Shown here in pieces: positions 61,199 to 64,000 of a DNA stretch of 64,000 bases (position 1 is the first letter of the stretch; every line of letters begins with the position of its first letter). A program made the translations under genes and the position numbers. Source of the DNA: Pseudopedobacter sp044361595 (lineage in GTDB: Bacteria > Bacteroidota > Bacteroidia > Sphingobacteriales > Sphingobacteriaceae); contig JBIKIN010000019.1 of assembly GCA_044361595.1 (NCBI GenBank), positions 1 through 64,000 of the forward strand, written 5' to 3'. Below the pieces are notes generated by a model, which saw only the letters and a list, made by a program, of their open reading frames with translations, searched no databases and had not been told where the DNA came from.

Positions 61199-62407
61199 TT
61201 ATCTGTCTACTTCTCCTAAAACAATGTCTAAAGAACCAATAATAGCTACCAAATCCGCAATCATCACACCTTTAGAAATCTCTGGTAGAACAGATAAATT
61301 ACTAAAACTTGGTCCGCGAGATTTTACCCTAAAAGGTTTATCAGAACGGCCATCGGCAATAAAATAGAAACCAATTTCACCTTTAGGGTTTTCTGCCCTT
61401 ATGTAAAAGTCTTGCGCTTTCGGAATTGTTTTTTTAGGAACTAAAGCTCTTGGGTCAAACTCTTTAGTGCGTTTATGCTCTTTGGTTAGTTTTTCTACGC
61501 TTTGCTCAATAATTTTTAACGATTCAGCAATTTCATCTATACGGACTTTGTAACGATTCCAGCAATCGCCTACAGTGCCAATTTCTCCTTTGGCGTAGGG
61601 TATTTCAAAATCTATCTCAGGGTAAACCGAATATTCATCTACTCTTCTCAAATCGTATTTTAAGCCCGAACCACGTAGCATTGGACCGCTACAACCATAA
61701 TTTATAGCAACATCTAAAGGTAAAACGCCAATATTTGCTGTGCGAGAAATAAAAATTTGGTTTTCGGTTAAAAGCTCATTAAGCTCTTTCATTTTTGGTT
61801 TAAAGTAGCTCACAAATTCTTGGCAACGTTCTTCAAATCCTACAGGGACATCGTAAAATAAACCACCTATCCAAATGTAGTTATATAACATCCTTGCTCC
61901 CGAAGCCCATTCCAGCATATTCATGATGTGCTCACGGTCTCTAAAGCACCATAAAAAAGGAGTAAAAGCACCAATATCAATCCCATAGGTGCCAATTGCA
62001 ATTAAATGTGAGGCAATGCGGTTTAATTCGCAAACTAAAACTCTAATGTATTCTACACGTTTTGGGATGTCATTTTCTATACCTAACATTCGCTCTACGC
62101 CCATTACAAAAGCATGGTTATTGTTCATAGAAGCTAGATAATCCATTCTATCAGTATAGGGAATGATCTGACTGTAATTTAGCGCTTCGCTGTGCTTATC
62201 AAAACAACGATGTAGATAACCTAAATGTGGAATAACCTCTTTTACTATTTCACCGTCAGTTATCAATTCTAATCGTAAAACACCATGTGTACTTGGGTGT
62301 TGTGGCCCTAAATTTAGAACCATTTCTTCTGCACTTACATTCTCAATTTTAGTTTGATAATGTTTTAAAGCGTCTTGATGGAACTTATTTAATGTGTTTG
62401 ACATCAT
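61199..62407 (-). CDS. nuoD: NADH-quinone oxidoreductase subunit D
   Basis: NuoD is the 49-kDa-type subunit of the peripheral arm of complex I and lines the quinone site. The 402-residue protein has LNLGPQHPSTHGVLRLEL, HLGYLHRCFDKHSE, YTDRMDYLASMNNNHAF, the REHIMNMLEWASGARM segment and the C-terminal SLDIVLGEVDR. Two adjacent ATG codons are available. It directly follows nuoC, but the next gene downstream is purM, so the rest of the nuo operon is not continued here. Confidence 0.97.
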   Translation of the reverse strand: MMSNTLNKFHQDALKHYQTKIENVSAEEMVLNLGPQHPSTHGVLRLELITDGEIVKEVIPHLGYLHRCFDKHSEALNYSQIIPYTDRMDYLASMNNNHAFVMGVERMLGIENDIPKRVEYIRVLVCELNRIASHLIAIGTYGIDIGAFTPFLWCFRDREHIMNMLEWASGARMLYNYIWIGGLFYDVPVGFEERCQEFVSYFKPKMKELNELLTENQIFISRTANIGVLPLDVAINYGCSGPMLRGSGLKYDLRRVDEYSVYPEIDFEIPYAKGEIGTVGDCWNRYKVRIDEIAESLKIIEQSVEKLTKEHKRTKEFDPRALVPKKTIPKAQDFYIRAENPKGEIGFYFIADGRSDKPFRVKSRGPSFSNLSVLPEISKGVMIADLVAIIGSLDIVLGEVDR

Positions 62408-62908
62408 TTAGAAGTCTATTTTAATATTATGGTAAGTTTCTGCGTTTTGATAATCTTTACGTAGCGGGTAACCTTCCCAATCATCGGGTAGTAATATTCT
62501 GCGTAAATCGGGATGGTTTTCAAAGGCAACACCAACCATATCAAAAGCTTCTCGCTCATGCCACTCGGCAGATTTATAAACAGCACTTACACTTTGGAAA
62601 ACTGGTAAATTATGGATATCTCTATCATTATCTAAAATTACCTTTAATACGATTTGATGATTTTTGATGATTGAACTTAGATGATAAACAACGCCAAATT
62701 TTTGCGCTTCAACTCCATAATCAATCGCCGAAAGGCATGATAAAAAATCGAACCAAGTATCAGGATGATCTCTCAAGGTTAAACAAACTTGTGCGATTAA
62801 AGTGGGTTTTATAACCAAAGCAGGTTGTTTTTGCTCTCTTTCTTCGGCAACAATTACATCCTCACCAAATTTTTCTATTAAGATATTTTTAACAGTTTCA
62901 AAAATCAT
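62408..62908 (-). CDS. nuoC: NADH-quinone oxidoreductase subunit C
   Basis: NuoC is the 30-kDa-type subunit of the complex I peripheral arm. The 166-residue protein shows FDFLSCLSAIDYG, WHEREAFDMVGVAFENHPDLRRILLPDDWEGYPLRKDY, the family's signature block. Its stop directly abuts the nuoD start, and its start overlaps the pdxH stop by four bases, so all three are translated from one message. Confidence 0.97.
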   Translation of the reverse strand: MIFETVKNILIEKFGEDVIVAEEREQKQPALVIKPTLIAQVCLTLRDHPDTWFDFLSCLSAIDYGVEAQKFGVVYHLSSIIKNHQIVLKVILDNDRDIHNLPVFQSVSAVYKSAEWHEREAFDMVGVAFENHPDLRRILLPDDWEGYPLRKDYQNAETYHNIKIDF

Positions 62909-63561
62909 GGGGCAAGTCTTTCAAATTTCCAGCTATTGTCTTTGGCTTGGATATAGACAATACGATCATGTAAGCGGTTAGATCTTCCTTGCCAAAACTC
63001 TATTCTATTTGGGATAACGCGGTATCCGCCCCAATATTCGGGTTTAGGGATATCTATTATACTGTATTCTGCTGAAAGACTTGCTAATTTATCTTCTAGA
63101 AATTTTCTATCGGCGATGGTGTTACTTTGCGGTGATGTTAACGCTCCAAGCTGGCTGCCTTTTGGACGAGAATAAAAGTATTCGGCAGATTCTTCTTCAC
63201 TTATACGTTCTACCGCCCCTTCTATTCTAACTTGGCGTTCTAATTCGGCCCAAAAGAAAACTAGAGCAGCTTGTGGGTTTTTAGTTATTTCTTGACCCTT
63301 TTTGCTGTCGTAATTGGTGTAAAAAACAAAACCTTTTTCTGTAAATTCTTTTAATAAAACTATGCGGGCTGATGGTGCACCATTAACGGTTGATGTTGCA
63401 AGTGTCATGGCGTTTGGCTCTAATATTTCTGCCTTTAAAGCTTCAGAGAACCATTTTTCGAATTGTTTAAAAGGATTTTCTAAGATATCTTGTTCTAATA
63501 AATATGCAGAGCGATAGTCTTGCCTTAAATTTTGAATTATTTTTTGATCTATAGTAGTCAT
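62905..63561 (-). CDS. pdxH: Pyridoxamine 5'-phosphate oxidase
   Basis: PdxH oxidises pyridoxine or pyridoxamine phosphate to pyridoxal phosphate with FMN. The 218-residue protein contains the FMN-site segments MTLATSTVNGAPSARIVLLK and GFVFYTNYDSKKGQEITKNP, SRPKGSQLGALTSPQS and the C-terminal PNRIEFWQGRSNRLHDRIVY. It heads an operon with nuoC and nuoD, to which it has no biochemical link. TAAGTTTG ends seven bases before the ATG. Confidence 0.96.
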   Translation of the reverse strand: MTTIDQKIIQNLRQDYRSAYLLEQDILENPFKQFEKWFSEALKAEILEPNAMTLATSTVNGAPSARIVLLKEFTEKGFVFYTNYDSKKGQEITKNPQAALVFFWAELERQVRIEGAVERISEEESAEYFYSRPKGSQLGALTSPQSNTIADRKFLEDKLASLSAEYSIIDIPKPEYWGGYRVIPNRIEFWQGRSNRLHDRIVYIQAKDNSWKFERLAP

Positions 63562-63568
63562 AACTCAA

Positions 63569-63576
63569 CAAACTTA
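63569..63576 (-). promoter_or_regulatory. -7 promoter element directly before pdxH
   Basis: TAAGTTTG on the minus strand (63576-63569) fits TAnnTTTG and ends seven bases before the ATG at 63561. Confidence 0.55.
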
Positions 63577-63704
63577 ATAATTGATAAATGGTTTCTGAAA
63601 TTGATTTGAATATTTCACTAACTAAAGGTAAAAATTTTATGTTGGAACATATTTGAAGCAAGTTTTTATTAAATTGAACCGTTTTTGTTTAAAATACATA
63701 AAAT

Positions 63705-64000
63705 TTGAGAGTACATTTTATTGCGATAGGCGGTGCGGCCATGCATAATTTAGCAATTGCTTTACATTTAAAAGGTTACCAAGTTACAGGTTCTGATGAC
63801 GCTATTTATGAGCCCTCTAAAACAAGATTAGCTAATCATCAATTACTTCCAAAAGAAGAAGGCTGGTATCCAGACATGATTACTAATGGTATTGATGCTA
63901 TTATTTTGGGTATGCATGCTAGAATTGATAATCCAGAATTGATTAAGGCACAAGAACTTGGAATACCAATTTATTCTTATCCTGCATATATTTACGAGCA
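63705..64000 (+). CDS. mpl: Mpl-type murein tripeptide ligase, 5' part only
   Basis: The reading frame opens with RVHFIAIGGAAMHNLAIALH and continues with QVTGSDDAIYEPSKTRL, AIILGMHARIDNPELIKAQE and PIYSYPAYIYEQ to the window edge. These are the N-terminal Rossmann-type marks of the Mur ligase family member Mpl, which joins recycled murein tripeptide to UDP-MurNAc. MurC is the nearest alternative, but HNLAIALH and SYPAYIYE fit Mpl better. The start is a TTG, since an in-frame stop lies two codons upstream and no ATG precedes the glycine-rich motif. It is divergent from pdxH. Confidence 0.85.
   Translation, partial: MRVHFIAIGGAAMHNLAIALHLKGYQVTGSDDAIYEPSKTRLANHQLLPKEEGWYPDMITNGIDAIILGMHARIDNPELIKAQELGIPIYSYPAYIYE

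Noticed and set aside
1..64000. CRISPR arrays, insertion sequences, prophage, rRNA operon
   Set aside because: No regularly spaced repeats, transposase or integrase genes, phage structural genes or rRNA sequence were seen. The Bro-N gene alone is not enough for a prophage call.

Overview
The window is a low-GC chromosomal segment of a Bacteroidota bacterium, most likely Sphingobacteriaceae (Pedobacter-like). The evidence is the promoter style (TAnnTTTG -7 elements instead of a -35/-10 pair), a tmRNA whose tag reads GENNYALAA, PorV/PorQ-type and other outer-membrane barrels, a free-standing dicluster ferredoxin divergent from a LuxC-type acyl-CoA reductase, and a non-phosphorylating fucose locus with GH29 and sulfatase genes. 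The genus is inferred, not proven. No rRNA, ordinary tRNA, CRISPR array or transposase was seen.

Layout. 1-4.4 kb (minus): a secreted zinc metalloprotease gene followed by an ECF sigma factor, a zinc-finger anti-sigma-like protein and a small membrane protein, with a separate small barrel protein upstream. 4.6-9.7 kb (plus): kynureninase, an orphan Bro-N/antirepressor-like gene, then a TspO-like protein, an HDAC-fold deacetylase and a nucleoid-associated protein. 9.9-14.3 kb: a secreted GH20 hexosaminidase and an LtaS-like membrane phosphotransferase. 14.3-20.8 kb (minus): a run of PorV-like barrel, helix-hairpin-helix/barrel protein, ComEC and enoyl-CoA hydratase, followed by a DUF4412-like protein. 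20.9-34.8 kb: mostly housekeeping (metallophosphoesterase, lipid kinase, MerR, M23 peptidase, glycine-zipper lipoprotein, sterol desaturase, alaS, dnaJ, grpE, ftsE, ferredoxin), then a receiver protein followed by a sugar transferase with its own receiver-like N-terminus. 35.2-41.1 kb: yidC, pyrG, an AI-2E-type permease and two unknowns. 41.1-45.1 kb (minus): a single-chain type IIG restriction-modification enzyme and a co-translated membrane protein.

45.3-55.8 kb is the clearest pathway. An IclR regulator diverges from an operon for L-fucose use: FucP symporter, mutarotase, UxaA-type dehydratase, SDR, alpha-L-fucosidase, FAH-family hydrolase, fuconolactonase, SDR and a sulfatase. Together they can release fucose from (sulfated) glycans, import it, oxidise it to fuconolactone and fuconate, dehydrate it, oxidise again and cleave it to pyruvate and lactate. 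A decayed copy of the last SDR lies just after the sulfatase, followed by the tmRNA gene on the minus strand.

56.7-64 kb: an aspartate-type aminotransferase, then a two-gene cassette (SMC/OLD-like ATPase and a small TOPRIM-like protein joined by an ATGA overlap) between housekeeping genes; this is the best candidate for an undescribed, probably defensive, system. purM, nuoD, nuoC and pdxH follow, and the window ends inside mpl. Across the window several genes carry a -7 promoter element only 4-7 nt before the start codon, which suggests leaderless mRNAs. Intergenic gaps hold dispersed imperfect palindromes.
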